Assembly (NCBI RefSeq): GCF_022581195.2
Contig: NC_061465.1
Location: forward strand, 11,472,501 to 11,536,500
DNA: 64,000 nucleotides
Reading direction: 5' to 3'
DNA from: Helicoverpa zea
Lineage: Eukaryota; Arthropoda; Insecta; Lepidoptera; Noctuidae
Program-made: the position numbers and the translations under genes
Part shown: positions 41,001 through 56,000 of the stretch, one piece after another
Layout of the letters: each line of letters begins with the position of its first letter
How positions within the stretch are numbered: position 1 is the stretch's first letter
Notes under the pieces: model-generated
Seen by the model: only the letters and a program-made list of their open reading frames with translations
Told to the model about the DNA's origin: nothing
Databases searched by the model: none

Positions 41001-44000
41001 CAACACAACAAAAGTTGCATTGTATTGTCCGCTCCGTTCCACTTGCGTCCGCATGTATCGTTCCGATCTCCGCTGTCGGGCGCAGTGACAAGCGGCAGTG
41101 GTATTGACAGCTTGAAGTGCGTTCAAACGAGCCTTTGTGGAAAAAGGGGGTGGAGTAACGAGGTTATAACTGGATACGTGCCTTTTTTATAAATTACGGT
41201 GGGGCATGTAGAGGTAAATAGGAGGAGATGCTGAAAGAAAATATTGATATTTAAAGAGATTTTCTCGTCAAAAATCTAGAGAATAAATTGACTAGTTTCC
41301 ACCAGCGGTTTCACCAGCGTCCCGTGGGAACTACTTTGTGCACCAGGGTAAAAGTAATTGAAAATTGAAATGAGTTTGAAAATAAGACCCATACATAATA
41401 GGTAATTCTCAATTAGATTAATAAAAAAAAAAACAACCAATAATTACCAACCATTATGCCAGCATTTCCATTTTCAGTACACTTTGAAATTTTGAATAAA
41501 TCATAGAATTTACTCGGTACAAACAGACGCATTTGCATCTCAAAATACTATTTGAATCGAGAAAAGATTCCATAATAGTTCTGAATTAATTATCATTGCA
41601 CTGTAGCGCGAGCCACATCTGTATTGTAAATCAGTGTTTTATTAATTTACGATTTCCGTAATTATTCCTAGTTTGTTTACCGCTTATACATCTTGTAATT
41701 TAATGAGCTTTAGTGATTGTTGTACTAAGACACCTTTATTTTAAGACGTTTGACTACTAAGCGAGAGTCATGTTTGGTAGATTATGGAGTCTTTAGTTCC
41801 TGCACCCTAAAAATTTGACTAAAATTAAAAACATAGTTTAAAATCATCGCGATAATATCTCGGCATAAAAAAATATTGTACAATTACTTATAACTTTTGA
41901 ATTTTCTTTAAATTACTTCTTTACATTTTTTATTTGTTAGAGATACTCATTCCAACCTCAAAACAATATCTTTGAAATCCACTGTTATTGGGACCTCTTC
42001 TATTCATAACCAAAGAAGTAATACGAAGTTAAAGAAATTAGTACCTAGGTGATTTCCTATAGTACCTAATATGTATGTAATCACATACTTAAAAGGAAAT
42101 ATCTTGGAGGCATTCCCGCATGTAACTTTAACTGAGAAAAGCTCGTGAAGATCATAAAATTCAAAAGTAGGTATTCAGCATACTTAGGAAAGTTCTCCAG
42201 CCCCTTCTCTTGAAACTTTAGTAATTCCTTACTTTTTTCTTTGATGTTGTGCGAACATTCTTTCTAAGAGAGGATAAGTGAATTCACGTAACAGTAGATA
42301 TAAATATTGTAACATCAAGGAAGTTTTACTTTAACAGCGCTTTCACACTACTTAGCGAATTTTACGTTCGGTTTGTCTGTCCCGTAACACTCGGATCGCG
42401 GGGGCACATCATCGTGTGACATGCCGTAGATATTTCTATGTAAGACGACGCAGCGACACCGCTCCGGCGCCGCACCGCCGCCGCAACGCATCGTGTGCCC
42501 CCGCTCTAAGGGAGGTGTCGCACGTAATAAAGTGAACTGAGAGCAATCACAAAGAAATGACAACTATTGGTACAAAACCGCGCAAAATAATGTTTGATAG
42601 ATCCATCCTTCGTCGTTCTAACAGCTAGATCAACATCATCATCATCCTGTTCTTATCTCATCTCTTGTATAACTTCATCTTTCATACTTTCATGTTCGAC
42701 ATCATCTCACAAGCAACATTATCAATACCCAAAAAAATATAATCAGACCATATACCATACCATTACCTAAACAAAATGTCCATAGAACTACCTATCATAT
42801 GAGCCATATCGCGTCATTTTACCCATAACGAGCCACAACGGCTTAACAAAGGTGAGTGGACAATAGACTTCCTACTAGTACCTAAAGTACCTGGTAGTTT
42901 CCGCTGAGGGGTTGGATAAGGCTGTTATCTTAGACTGTATAACCAACCGGAAAAGCCATGAGCAAACCTTGCTAAAAAGTCGGCCAAAGTACGACGAGGG
43001 CGCAACGCTACGAAAAGCTCACGCGTGCATTATTGATAGGTATCCCTTTTTTGGCATACCATTTACAACATTTCATGAAGTGAGAAGACTGGGTACTCTT
43101 GAAAGTACGCTAATAATGGTAAGCGTACGCGAAGTGAAATTAAGCCAAAAAAACTATAAAATAGGGAACCTTTTTCATCAGTAGATACATATCGGCAGAG
43201 GAGAAGGGACGGTGATAGATAGGAATAGGAAATGGCGTCTCCGGTTGGTCATATTATCCAAGGCTGTTATCTACTTGGCGAGGGTCAGTATTATGTGGCT
43301 AGGTTCAATGGTCTGATTGTGGGGTTGTTTTCATTAATGTCGGTGTAAATGTCTTGTGAAGGTAGCTACGTGGTTTTGTGGACGTTTGCTCAACATCCTG
43401 TATTTAAATGCAGATTGTTTAAGCGCCACTGTCCCTAATAAGAAGAAATAATAACAAGAAATGATTTTGATCTAGACATCATCCCATCACAGGAGACGCA
43501 GGAATAACGATTATTTTTTTAAGTAGATATAAATATTTTCAATTAGCGCTTTAAACAGAGGTTAAGTTAAAAAGGTCCCCTTTTAACATTTGAAGACAAA
43601 ATTAATTTTGACATTTAATTGCACCTTATCATTTAGCTTCAAATCAGATAAAAAAAGCGACAGAACGGCTTGTGACAGAGCCATTACTTATAATTAACTA
43701 TAAGGTTCATTTGACCCTTTAATTAAACAGAGGAGTAACTACCCTGTAATACGAAGCTTCATGATCATAAATTAGTGAGCTACAGATTACAATGTAAGTA
43801 AATATTCGATGGATGAAAACGGGTCATGATTTTAAAATTGATGCAAATGTTTGAAAAAGAATGAATAACAAAAACATCATATAACATTTATGGTAGCCCT
43901 ATCAACAAACCTGTTTGATTTAATTTTATAATATTTCAGTAATGAATAATTTCTAAGAGTAAGTTTTGTATCCCCGTAAACACGACAGTTCAATCTATAA

Positions 44001-47000
44001 AAACTTCAATAACATAGCAATAAGCGGATGTTATGCAATAAAATAAAACCTGCTTTTGAGAAACAAGGTTAAGAAACAAGTAGAATGTATGATACAAATA
44101 AATAAAAGAATATCAGCAGGAAGAGAACAGACGACATTCCGTTATATAAGACAGAAAATAAATAAGTTCTGTCGCAACTAGTAATAAATTGAGTATTTGT
44201 TCGTAAACATCTTCTAGAGCTAGAAGTTTTATAGTCTTTGATTTCACGATCACGGAAATTAAAAAGAAATAGGTGACATTCAAAATCTCTAATTCAAATA
44301 AGCATAAAAGACGCCGAAACAAAAGTCAGCCCCAAAAACGCCCACCCTTCACCACTTCCTAAGAGTTTTTGCTAGGAAGAAGTAGTGACACATAAACAAA
44401 AACTAAAGTGATCAAAAATTCTAAAGGTCATATTTACGCAAACCCGGACAAAAGGTCTCACCTACATGGATACTATTGTAAACATTTAACTTATAAAGTG
44501 ACAGCGTAACAAACAATCATCAATCTATATGTCATAAAATGATTATGAAAGTTTGTTTTTTTGACAGCAACGCCCCTTTGTGACCTGGCCGGGTCAAGGT
44601 CAATTCGGGGGAATCTTCAAGGAAACAGGATCCGAGGTCATTGTGACCTCGTAATCTTTTGTAGGAGATTTAGTCCTGTTTATTGCTTCAATAAAGAATA
44701 GACAGAAGCACATTGGATTAATTTAAAGTCACGGTTTTGTACGATCTTATATCGTACAAAGTTTTTGAATAGAAACCACTGAATGAAATACCGTAAAGAA
44801 TATTTTAGATATAATCTGAAACTTAAGTGTCTATCATATAAATATATCCGATATTAGAAGATCCAATGATGGAAAGCCGCGAATTCAAAAAAGATGTCTA
44901 GGACAGAAGTGGAAGAAAAGGATGCGGAAACCGGACCCTGTCACAAGACGGGATTAACGCTGGGTAGAATAAGACTAGAAGAATCACTGATCATTTCTTT
45001 CTCCATTTCACAAAAGATCTCCTCGTCTTTACACCTTACACCTTAGCGCTTGCTAGTCCTCACCTCAGTGGCAATTATTTACAAACGACTTGTAAGTGAC
45101 ACACATTCCAAAGTCTCATCTTAAAGAAGGTCAGGTCGACTAATGACTGCTCGTATAAACACCAGGTCATTATAAAGTCCGCGATTCTCTGGAGAGCCCT
45201 TCAGACCCAACCATCCCTTATACTCTCGACCTTGCACCATACCACTAACGACGATACAAAATAGACTCTATGACACACACTCTAAGTAGTCTTTACCTCG
45301 TGCATTCAAGACGTTTGTTCCCCGACAGGTATTCGAATTTTTGTAAGAGCCAGCTACCGTGAAACGAGATATTAATTTTGGCTAAAAGAGACTTTTGGAT
45401 GCTTCGCGAAATGCAGATTTAATATCAGGAAGTGTTCAAAGATACATTTTGTTTTGAGATTTTATTTTTATTTTTCAATTTGGAACCGTGTGGATGAAAT
45501 ATAAAATTTTGTTTACATGCAGCATTGTGCGTGGCTTTTAATCATACTAAAGAATACCAAATCGATACTCAGATATCAATTTTACTCATACCAGACCAAA
45601 AAAAAGAAAAGGGCAGTTAAATAACATTCACTGGTCAGAAAATCAACAAACAACGCAAAACTGAGCCAGCGCCACGCATATTGATACTTACAAAAACTCC
45701 AATAACGAATACAGAAAACAAACAAATATAGAAACAAACAATATCAAAGTAAAATCAAGTCCAATCCGTCTTGTCACGTTTTTTCCCAACTTTATTGCGA
45801 ATGTTCTATGTAACGAACGAACGAACATTTTGTTACCAGCTGATATATACCGTCAGCTGTTTATCAAACCACGTTCCGGAGAAATTACTTTGCTTACTGT
45901 TTGAGGCGAAAATACGGCGTACTAAGACTTTTCTCCGGTATTTTTTTCATAAAGAACCTTTAGGAATCTTTACTAATATTATGAAGATGAAAAGTGTGTT
46001 TGTTGGCTTGAACGCGATATTCTCAGAAGCTAGTGATAAAATTTAACCGATTTTGTCTCAGTTTTAAACAGCCAACTTTTGGGGAAGGCTGTAGGCTAGT
46101 TACCCCGGCACGGGCAGTTCCCACGGGACACAGGTAAAATCGCAGACGGAACCTATTGTTTTTTAAAAAACCTCTCAAAACCTTAGATAAATTGTTTTCA
46201 GACAATAGCAGGCTATATTAAGAATTCAGGTCTTTTAATCATGTTCAAAGAGATTGGTCCTTGGTTCCGCTAAAGCTATTTGAATTTTGGCTTCATATTT
46301 ACCTTGGCAGATTTGAAAGTAATTAATTTTGGGATTATGAAGGAATTAGGGATTAGAATTTAGGAACGTTTAGCTGAAGAGATTTTCTATCCTAATTTGT
46401 AATCAACCACGTGTTCAGATTTGACTCGATTCATAATTTTTTAACATATTGAACATAGATATTTCTCATGTACTTCACTTTGACCAATTAATGTAAATGC
46501 CAGTTACAGTTGGTTTGCTTTGGCAATCAAACCACCTCTTCAATATTTTTTTCATCCCACCATCTCGGAAAGAGTAGTTTTACCCTTTGATATCTGAGCG
46601 CAAAAGCCGTTTTTATCCTCTAGAGCGGCAAAGTGATTTGAATTTAGAACATCGTGTGCAATACTCCATTTATGACAATCTTGATAAGACTTTTCAAACA
46701 AATACATATTAAACAAATAAAATACTGCTTAAAATAATTATTCAATTAATTAAGTAATTTTTATTATTGTTTTTACATAGATTTTTATCCTCGTTTCATT
46801 TTTAAACTGAGTTTTCAAATAAATGAACTTTAATAGGTACTACTTTTTAATTTGATACTCATATGTGCGCGCCATTTCGTTTTTTGCATTTAGAAATTTA
46901 AGTGTTGCACTCGAGTGCAAAGATTTTTCACCTTGTGCTCTTTTGATTCCCTCGCTATCGCTCAGGATTCGATTTTTGGAATCCTTCGCTTGCTCGGTCA

Positions 47001-50000
47001 TCAAAATTGAGCCCCCGGTTAAAAAGCAACTTTGCACTCTTGTATAACAAATAACTATTAAGCTCCTTGCGATTTCAATTTCTTCAATCGTAATACTTCT
47101 ATGAGAAACCTTATAAATCACAGTACGATGTTCAACTAATAAGTTTGGAGATATCAATTAGGCATATACAGTTATGTTGAACACTGGTTCTCGAGGTTAG
47201 CATACCCAAAAAACTTCACTTTCCTCACAAGAAACTAAACAGAATGTCATAATAAAACAATTTCTAACCTTCGGAATAACCCTAATCACACACTAATGTG
47301 CGGCCAGCCCTCGAGGTCAACGGTTCCACTCCCTGAGGGAATGACTCGAGCAATCTTCAGGCATTTGATCACGTCGAGTGTTCTTGGCAAGGCAGGACAA
47401 ATTATATGGGATTGTAACGATTTATTTATTGATTGAAGGATCTTGAGGGGACTTGATATTAAAATGGGTTTATTTTGTTAATTATTGGCTTATGTCGTTA
47501 GCTCACTTCCTTGTTTTATGAAACAACATAAGTTGTTGTGAGTCGGAGCGCAGATATACGCGAGACACAACAGATTTTCTATTCAAATCAAATTATTTAC
47601 TTTTTTTTTGCAAATAAATTGTTCTATAATTAGCGGCATACTAGCTGTTAATGATTTAAACGTTTAGAAAAGGACTAATTAAAACTGATTGCGGCTAAGA
47701 AGTGACGCTTAATTATTAAGTGGTAATTCTTCTCAGCTCAAAATGCAAATATTATTTAACTTCGGAATTGAAATATTAAAAGCAAGAATCTCGACTGCTT
47801 TATTTTACATCCATTAACTCCGTAAGTCCTTTTTCAAATAAAATTAAGTCCCTCGGTGTCTCTTTGACAGTTCTGATTTAATTTCCGATGACTGTCAGGT
47901 AACAGACAGCTAAAAATATTTTGAATTCATCAAATTGGAAATGAGGCTGCCTATTGTTTCTTTCACTTTTAAATCAGCTCTCATTTTTTTTGACTGATTT
48001 ATCCACTGTGACAAGTACCATAAGTGAAGTATTGACCTTTTTTCACATGGTAAAAATCATCATATGACCCCTTTTTTAGTGATGGCAAAAATCATCAAAC
48101 GATCCCTCCCGCTGTGGGTTAGCAGCGGTGAGGGAGTGTCAGACTTTTACTGACTAAAAATCCATCATGTTCCGTCGTAGGCCTTTTATGGACCAGGGCC
48201 GCGGTAACTCGTGAGGTATCTATAGACCTTATGTATATTTTTGTAATATAATTTACGAATTTGTTATAAATATATCAACAATTAAAGTAACCAAATCTAT
48301 ACTAATATTATAAAGCTGAAGAGTTTGTTTGTTTGTTTGAACGCGCTAATCTCGAGAACCGGGTTCGTGCAGAGGTTCCCACGGGATGCGGGTGAAACCG
48401 CTGGCAGAAGCTAGTAATATCAATAAAATAAATGACCCGTTGAGATACATTAAGTCATTTGTTATAGTAATAAAGAACCCGAAGACTCCTACGACAATTT
48501 TTATTATGCGTGAATAGATTACTGTCCAATGTTCCCAGAACAATTCGTTACAGGTATTCAGAAATACAATTTTACTGAACGTAAAGTACTTATTACATCA
48601 TTAACACTTCATAAAATGTCTCGTAAATGTGTCAAGAACTTATGATGGTAGGAAAATATGGAAGCCGTCGCATTCATCTGTTTTTCTACATTTAATGTGT
48701 GTCGAATAAATAATGTTGTTTTCAGCTAACTGTAAATTATAAAAATAATGTAATTTTTTATAGGACATGGGATCAATGACTTTTGTAAATAATTTAATTA
48801 CCTAAAAATCTATTTCTAATGTTCCAATAATATTTACTAAAGCAATATTTACTTAATTTCATCTAAAACGTTTCAGTTTTTTCCCGTCAGAGTCAATATT
48901 TCATTGTTGGTTAATCTAAATCTAAAACCATGTTAAAGTCCTGAAAGGTAGACTAGGGAAAGTCACTCATTTTGAATAGATCCCCAGATACAAGGCTCAT
49001 AGGACTCAAGATTCAGGTCCAGCCCAAAGTCTTGTTAAGATAATGCAACTGGCATTAAAAAACAAACCAGTAATGTCAGTTCCATAAATAAAAGGCCAAA
49101 AAAACAAATACGAAACACTTCATAATTTAACGAAAGCCATTCAAACACATTGCCAGTCTAAAATTATACTGAATGCGTTTAATTAATACCGTGCGTAACC
49201 ACACGCCGGTATTAATTATTTTGTAATCATTGCAAATTGAGGCTCTTATTAACAACGTTTGTAAATATACGTTTGATGACAACTGCGTAGCCTGGAATAA
49301 TCTGATTGTTAGTTTTTTTTTTTGCTAAAACATGACAGTGACTTTCCACTATTGGTTACTGTTACAGCCTTTTCATCGCCCCACTGCTGGGCACAGGCCT
49401 CCTCTCACACGGAGAAGGATTTTCCACTATTGGTAATTCTTGTTTATGGGACTAGACCACAGATGCACTTGTTTGAGAGATGGTTTTTGATCGCTATGTG
49501 AGTTTGAATTTAGAGGTCCGTCTAATAACTGAATTATTTCATTTTAAACATTTACATAGCTATGAAAACATCCACCAATTTTTTTGAAAAGGTAAAGGTA
49601 GAACTAAGCAAATTTTTCTTTATATAACATCCAGAACATCACTGCATAGATTGAAATGCAAGTGCTAGCAATATACATACATACTGATAGGTCACATTAA
49701 AAAGTAGAATCTTACTTATATCCGAAAAACAAAAACTACCAATATATTTCACAACAGATTAAAAGAGTCTACATCGAAAGAAAAGTGGTTGCCAATCTAT
49801 GTAGATATATATTGATTTCTGACACTTACGCGAATATTAGACATTTAAATAAAACTACTTTTACGGATTTTATCGCGTTACATTAATATTATTTAATCCC
49901 GACGTTTCGGATCCTTTACAGCCATCCTTTACCATGGATGCTGTAAAGGATCCGAAACGTCGGGATTAAATAATATTAATATAACGCGATAAAATCCGTA

Positions 50001-53000
50001 AAAGTAGTTTTATTTATATGTAGATATATTGTCAAATAGTCCTAAAGTTAACATACTACCTAATCAATATAATATTGCCAATACCATTTACTTAGTAATC
50101 GAATACAGAACGGAAGATTTCCCTCGCGATGTTCACATAGTACTAGCCGAAGAAAATCTTAATACATTAACCAGCTAATACTTATCAAGGTCTCAGGGTC
50201 TACAGGGATCTTCTCCTAACAATTCCTTTGGCCTTGACTAAAGGAGTTGATCAAGTATTTTTCTATCTTTTCTATATCAGAGACATTTTGGCTGATGTCC
50301 AGCAATGATATTAGGGTTTGAATTTGGGGGAAAGCAATTTTCTTTTTATATTTTATCGTCCTGATAGGTATCTGAAAATCTATTCATTCTCGCCTGGCAC
50401 TCACAAATAACGCAGTTTTCTGTTGGTTACTTTTTTTTTCAAAATTGTTTCAGTAGACGCAGATTACCTCCTACAACGTCCAACACACAAAATTTACCAC
50501 TTTATATATTTACATGCAAAAGAAAAAACATACTCGCATCATTTCATTCCTGAACCAAATCGACAGATCTTTTATCCGTTTTCTCATTCCTAAACTCTCA
50601 CGACCTAAATCTAGTTCCAGGGCATAATAAACCTCAAAGTCGATCCCCTAGGTAATGCTGACACATGATAGACTTCAGGCTTCAAATTTGTCATTCCGTC
50701 ACATTCAATATGGAGAGAAAATTAGTATGGAAAGTTCTGGAACCTTAGTGGTAAACCTATGTCAGGGGTTGACAGGTATGCTAAGTTGGGCGGTTTCTGA
50801 TTACGTATGCCTAGTAAATGTCGTATCAATGTGGCCTTTGATTTGGGGTAGAAGGTGTATAAAGTTTCAAGGGTAAGGTTGTTGAACTTTGATGAAAAAG
50901 AGGTGGTCTATTTTTGCATTTCAAGCAAAACAATGTATGGGCTAATTGTTATTTCCAAACCCTTTTATGTTTATTACAAAAAAACTAGAAAATAAAAAAA
51001 AACTGTTAAGTCCTTACCTATAAACCTACGTAGGTGGTCCCGGTCATATTAGACTAAAATAAAAACGTGGGGCCCATTACCTAACTATTGCTGTAGTACT
51101 TTCTTCTAGAGGTATAATAGGTGTGGATTGCATCGACTTACTATAATCGTAACTGGAGATTTTGACAATCAATAATCAGCCGTAGCGGCTTCACCAGCGC
51201 ACGCCGAGCTCATGATCTACCAAAGTATAAAGATATGCTTTGCCATAGGTAGGATTTCAGAGGGCCCCACGTTTTTATTTTAGTCTAATATGACCGGGAC
51301 CACCTACGTAGGTTTATAGGTAAGGACTTAACAGTTTTTTTTATTTTCTAGTTTTCAGTGCACATAAAGTAAAACCGTTTAACTAAAAAATTTTTTTTAC
51401 CGATTTTTTATTTTCTAGTTTTTAGTATTTAATGAAAATGCCTACCGAATATTCCTCATTCTATATATGGGTCAGCAGCTGTGAGGGAGTGCCAGACTCT
51501 TACTGACTAAAAACCGTTCTTTTTCGTCGTAGGCCTTTTATGTACCACGACCACGGTAACTCTTTAGGACAATCCCGCAGCCCAGGCAGGCCTTGGCCCT
51601 GTTGGGCCCCGTTGGGGTTGCGACAGTATTCTACTTGAGTAGCCCTTTCATTTGATACCCATATTGAGGGGGTTGTGGAAAAATATGTAATCCGCCATTT
51701 TGTACCGGCGGCCATCTTGGATTTACAATGTTATTGATATTACTATATTGTATTGTCATCGGAATTAAAGGTGTGTACCAAATTTCAGATCAATCTGACA
51801 ACAGGAAGGCACTGAAATTTCAATTTCCAAATTTGACCCAAGAATGAATAAATAATAAAACAAACGGGGTGAGCTAAATAAAACCGTTTAAAAAGCAGTT
51901 AAAACCATTCCTAACTAAAAAAAATAATCAAAAAATAAAACAACTTCAATTCCCAAAAATCCGCTAACAGGGATAAAAGGCGCTCCAAGTAATGTTGTTA
52001 CAACTTTTCAACTTCCGGCATCCGACGTCCAACAACTATTCGCAAATCAATTAAAACTTCAGCATTGGGATTAACACGTTACAGACTCCTCTTTACCTCA
52101 AAGTTGGTAACACATTTCCTGAATCTCACAGTCTATTGAGCAGGCTTGCTTAAACACGGACCAACTGGAATTTCAGCCTGACATCACTGAGAGTTCAGTC
52201 AAAGCTGTAGCATCGTCAAAGAGATACAATGGATCTACAATAGCTTTAAACGTTGTACTGGCTTATTTAATCCCCGCAAAGGCTAGAATGAGGTGGCTTG
52301 GTAAATGGGGATTTCATGGTCCGGTAATAATCCTTACAAAATACGGTGTGTTAAACCTTGTGTCTACAAATCAAGCCTCGTGTAATCGTAGCTTATGACG
52401 ACGATTTTGTTTATAAGAATCTAATGGAATCCTAGATATAAATCAATTGTGTACTTATTGATTATGTTGTTAAGGCATAGAAAGGCTAATAATATAAATG
52501 AAAGTAAAGTTAAAAACTATTTTTAACCGACTTCCCAAAAAGGAGGAGGTTCTCAATTCGGCCGGTATGTTTTTTTTTTTTTTTTTTATGTATGTACATC
52601 GATTACTCCGAGGTTTATGGACCGATTTACGTGATTCTTTTTTTGTTCGACGCGGAATAGCTGCCAGTTGGTCCCATAGTCATCAGGTCAGGATCTGATG
52701 ATGGAAACCCTGAGAAATCGAGGGCAACCTTCGAAAGTTGTAGGCATACATAAGGTAAAAACTTGACACTCAGGCGTATGCCTGAAAGCACTATTCAACA
52801 GTGAAGGTTTGGAGCTGACCTGATGATGGAGACCAGAGAGGGTCGAGGGAACTCGACAACTGAATATGTAAACTACCTCGTGTTTCGGCTTATATTATTT
52901 GAATTGACTAGACCTTTGCAACAGTGAAGGTTCGGAGCTGACCTGATGATGGACACCAGAGAGGGTCGAGGGAACTCGATAACAGAATATGTAAAAAGCT

Positions 53001-56000
53001 GTAAATAAAAAACTTTTTTACAAAAAAATTAAACCGACTTCCAAAAACACTAAAAAGCAAAAAAAATACTAATTTTAGGTGCATCGGCCTAGAAGTCGGT
53101 GGCAAAATTAACTTAGTAACATCCATTAGACACCGACTTCTAGGCCGATGCACCTAAAATTAGTTTTTTTTTGCTTTTTAGTGTTTTTGGAAGTCGGTTT
53201 AAGTTTTTTGTAAAAAAGTTTTTTATTTACAGCTTTTCAGTGATACAAATACTTGTCACTATCCATATAAGTAGAAAGTTCTCATCAATACAAAGAATAT
53301 AAGCCCAAATACGAGGTATTTTACATATTCAGTTGTTTTTTTGCGTTTTAGTGTTTTTGGAAGTCGGTTTAATTTTTTTGGAAAAAAGTTTTTTTATATT
53401 TACGTCCTTATCTACTTAAATTTAAATAAACAAGCATAAGTTTCATCACGACACCCACATTCCGACCTCTAAATGTTCTTTTAATATCTAATCCTATTAC
53501 TTTATAAGCTTAAGAACTAACCTTGCCATCGCTCTTCCAGTAGATGAAGAAGCCATACTCGTCGACTTTGAACAGGCAGTTCTGTTCAAACTCCGTGTTG
53601 TCCTTCTCCTCCGTCCAGCGGTCGAAGGTCGCACCCTGAGAGATGAGGAGATCAATTAACATATAACCAAAGTATTTATTCGCGTTTATAACGCATATAG
53701 GACACATAAAGGACAAGCGCATATACATAAAAACATGGTAAAACAAAAGACAAGGTAGGAGAAAAATATGCGTCGTAAGAATATCACGTGGAGAACATAG
53801 GGGTTTACATAACAAATATGAATATTGAAATCGATTTAAATTAACATAAGGCATGTTAACTAGTTTAGAATTAATTAATCATTTCAGTAATCAATCAGTT
53901 AATTATGGAATTTCATTATTCAAACATTTCGGGTCTAAATTCTAAAATGCTTCGCTTTGGTGGTCTCTGGGCGTAAATGCTACTAAGCACTAAGGATATA
54001 TAAACGTCAATATACGACTCTTTTCTGTGGAAGAAGAGTTCATTTACCCTTTTGGGATAATAATGTACCTTTAAGTTCTTATAGGCCAAGCAACTAGGAG
54101 TAAAGATTCAGAGAATTAGGAAGCTTCAGAAAATTACAGCTTCCAAAGAGCAGAGGCGGCAACTATCGTAAAGCGGTATTAGGCTTAGTTGTTTTAGCGG
54201 TATTAGACACAGTTGCAATAAGTAACAGTGTCTGACAGAAAGTAGGCACTGAAAATGAGAATACATTTTACTGCCGAACGGCAGTTTCCTAAAACCGAAG
54301 TAGAAAAATGAAACGTTCGCACATAAAATTTTTATTCAACATTTTATTGAGTACCCTTCAAAAGTAGCTTATAACAGCCAATTAAGGCCGTGGTTACCGA
54401 TAAACTCCCCATAAAGTTGGTGTTTATTGTCCCTATCGACTCGTGTCAATATGAAGACTGTCATTGGTAAGGCGCAGCGTGGGTCTGTATTGCCGGCTAA
54501 ATTGTTTGTATGTCGTAAACCGTGTTTGTTGCAATTAGTAGCGACTTTAAACTGGACTGGAGTTCATATGAGCTGGCGAAGTAAGATGTCAATTGTGTTT
54601 TATTGGATTCATGTTTTTTTATAATTCTCAGTCCTTAGGTCCTTATTTCAATACGGCGCCGGATTTCACGGTGTACCTATTGATGCTGGAGACCTTTTAC
54701 ACAGTCCTTTATCTGATTTTCAGTCTTTTCTGCCTAGCATTTTCACAACTATCTATACTGTACCTATGTTGAAATCACCTTTCCGTCTTACTGGATTCAG
54801 TTGTGTATACTAGTGATTTGCTTAATCACACAGTTTTCTGTATATTGACTTATCTTATACATAGATAGAGTGCAACACTGTCATACTCATAAATATCCTC
54901 ACATCAAAGAAGAATAAACGCCAACCCAAACAAGACTACAATAAAATGCTAGAAATCTTTGTACAAATCAAATGGAGCCGACAGTAAGCCGTGATATTTG
55001 TGTAGCCTACCCGGAGTCGGTGAGCAGATTACGACTCACCAGCTCACAGTACTTCGGTAACTGGGATTAGAGTGGGGTCTACTGATAGCGGGGAGAGAGT
55101 TACAACTGTCATTGTTACTGCTGAGTTTTATGAAATGGGATGAGTCTGAATTTTCGCAGACGGCGTTAAATCTAACTGTGTAGCTACTCCTGGTGAAGGC
55201 AGAAAAAGTCATGGTCCCCTTATTGGCCTTGGTTTTGAAATCAGACAGTTTTCTGTTTATTGATTATCATATGGATGAAGTCCGAGAGTTTCACATCCCT
55301 AAATGTCTTCACATCAAAGAAGAATGAACGGGAATACAATAAAATGCTAGCTCTCCGTGTACAAATCAAATGGAGCCGACAGTAAGCCGTGATATTTGTG
55401 TAGCCGACCCGGAGTCGAGGTGAGCAGATTACGACTCACCAGCTCGGTAACTGGGATTAGAGTGGGCTCGACTGATAGCGGGGAGAGTTACAACTGTCAT
55501 TGTTGCTGCTGAGTTTTATGAAACGGGATAAGTCTGAATTTTTGCAGACGGCGTTTTGAAATTGTTGTGATTTTGCTTTTAAAGGAGCAACTCTGTAACA
55601 GATAAGATTCATCTATGTACCATTTATAGGTCTCATGACCTGCAGGGGGCTGCGGGATTGTTCGAAAGATTTACCGTGGCTCCAGTAACAGAGGGCGCCA
55701 GAAGAAACAAAAGTGAATTTCAGACAGTAAAAGCCTGATATTCCTTCTTGCTGAACCCACAAATGGTCTCTCAATTTGAAACATTTCCCCCTTAAAAAAA
55801 TAGTTATTCCATCGCAAAATGCTAACATTGGCACCCCACCCATATGTCGGGTAAGCATGTGCGATCGAGTCTGATTTACGTCGCGTTCGGCACCTCACGT
55901 AACTCGATCGACTCGGGCTTTCTTCACTGATTACATTATCTTTGATCTAGCTCGAATGAACTGTAACAAATCGGGTTTTACAGTGAACTGTTTTATTTTG

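Noticed and set aside
49934..49965. Hammerhead ribozyme in the palindromic element (CGAAACGTC)
   Set aside because: The GAAAC-GTC part is present but the CTGATGA core is missing in both copies and orientations I checked.
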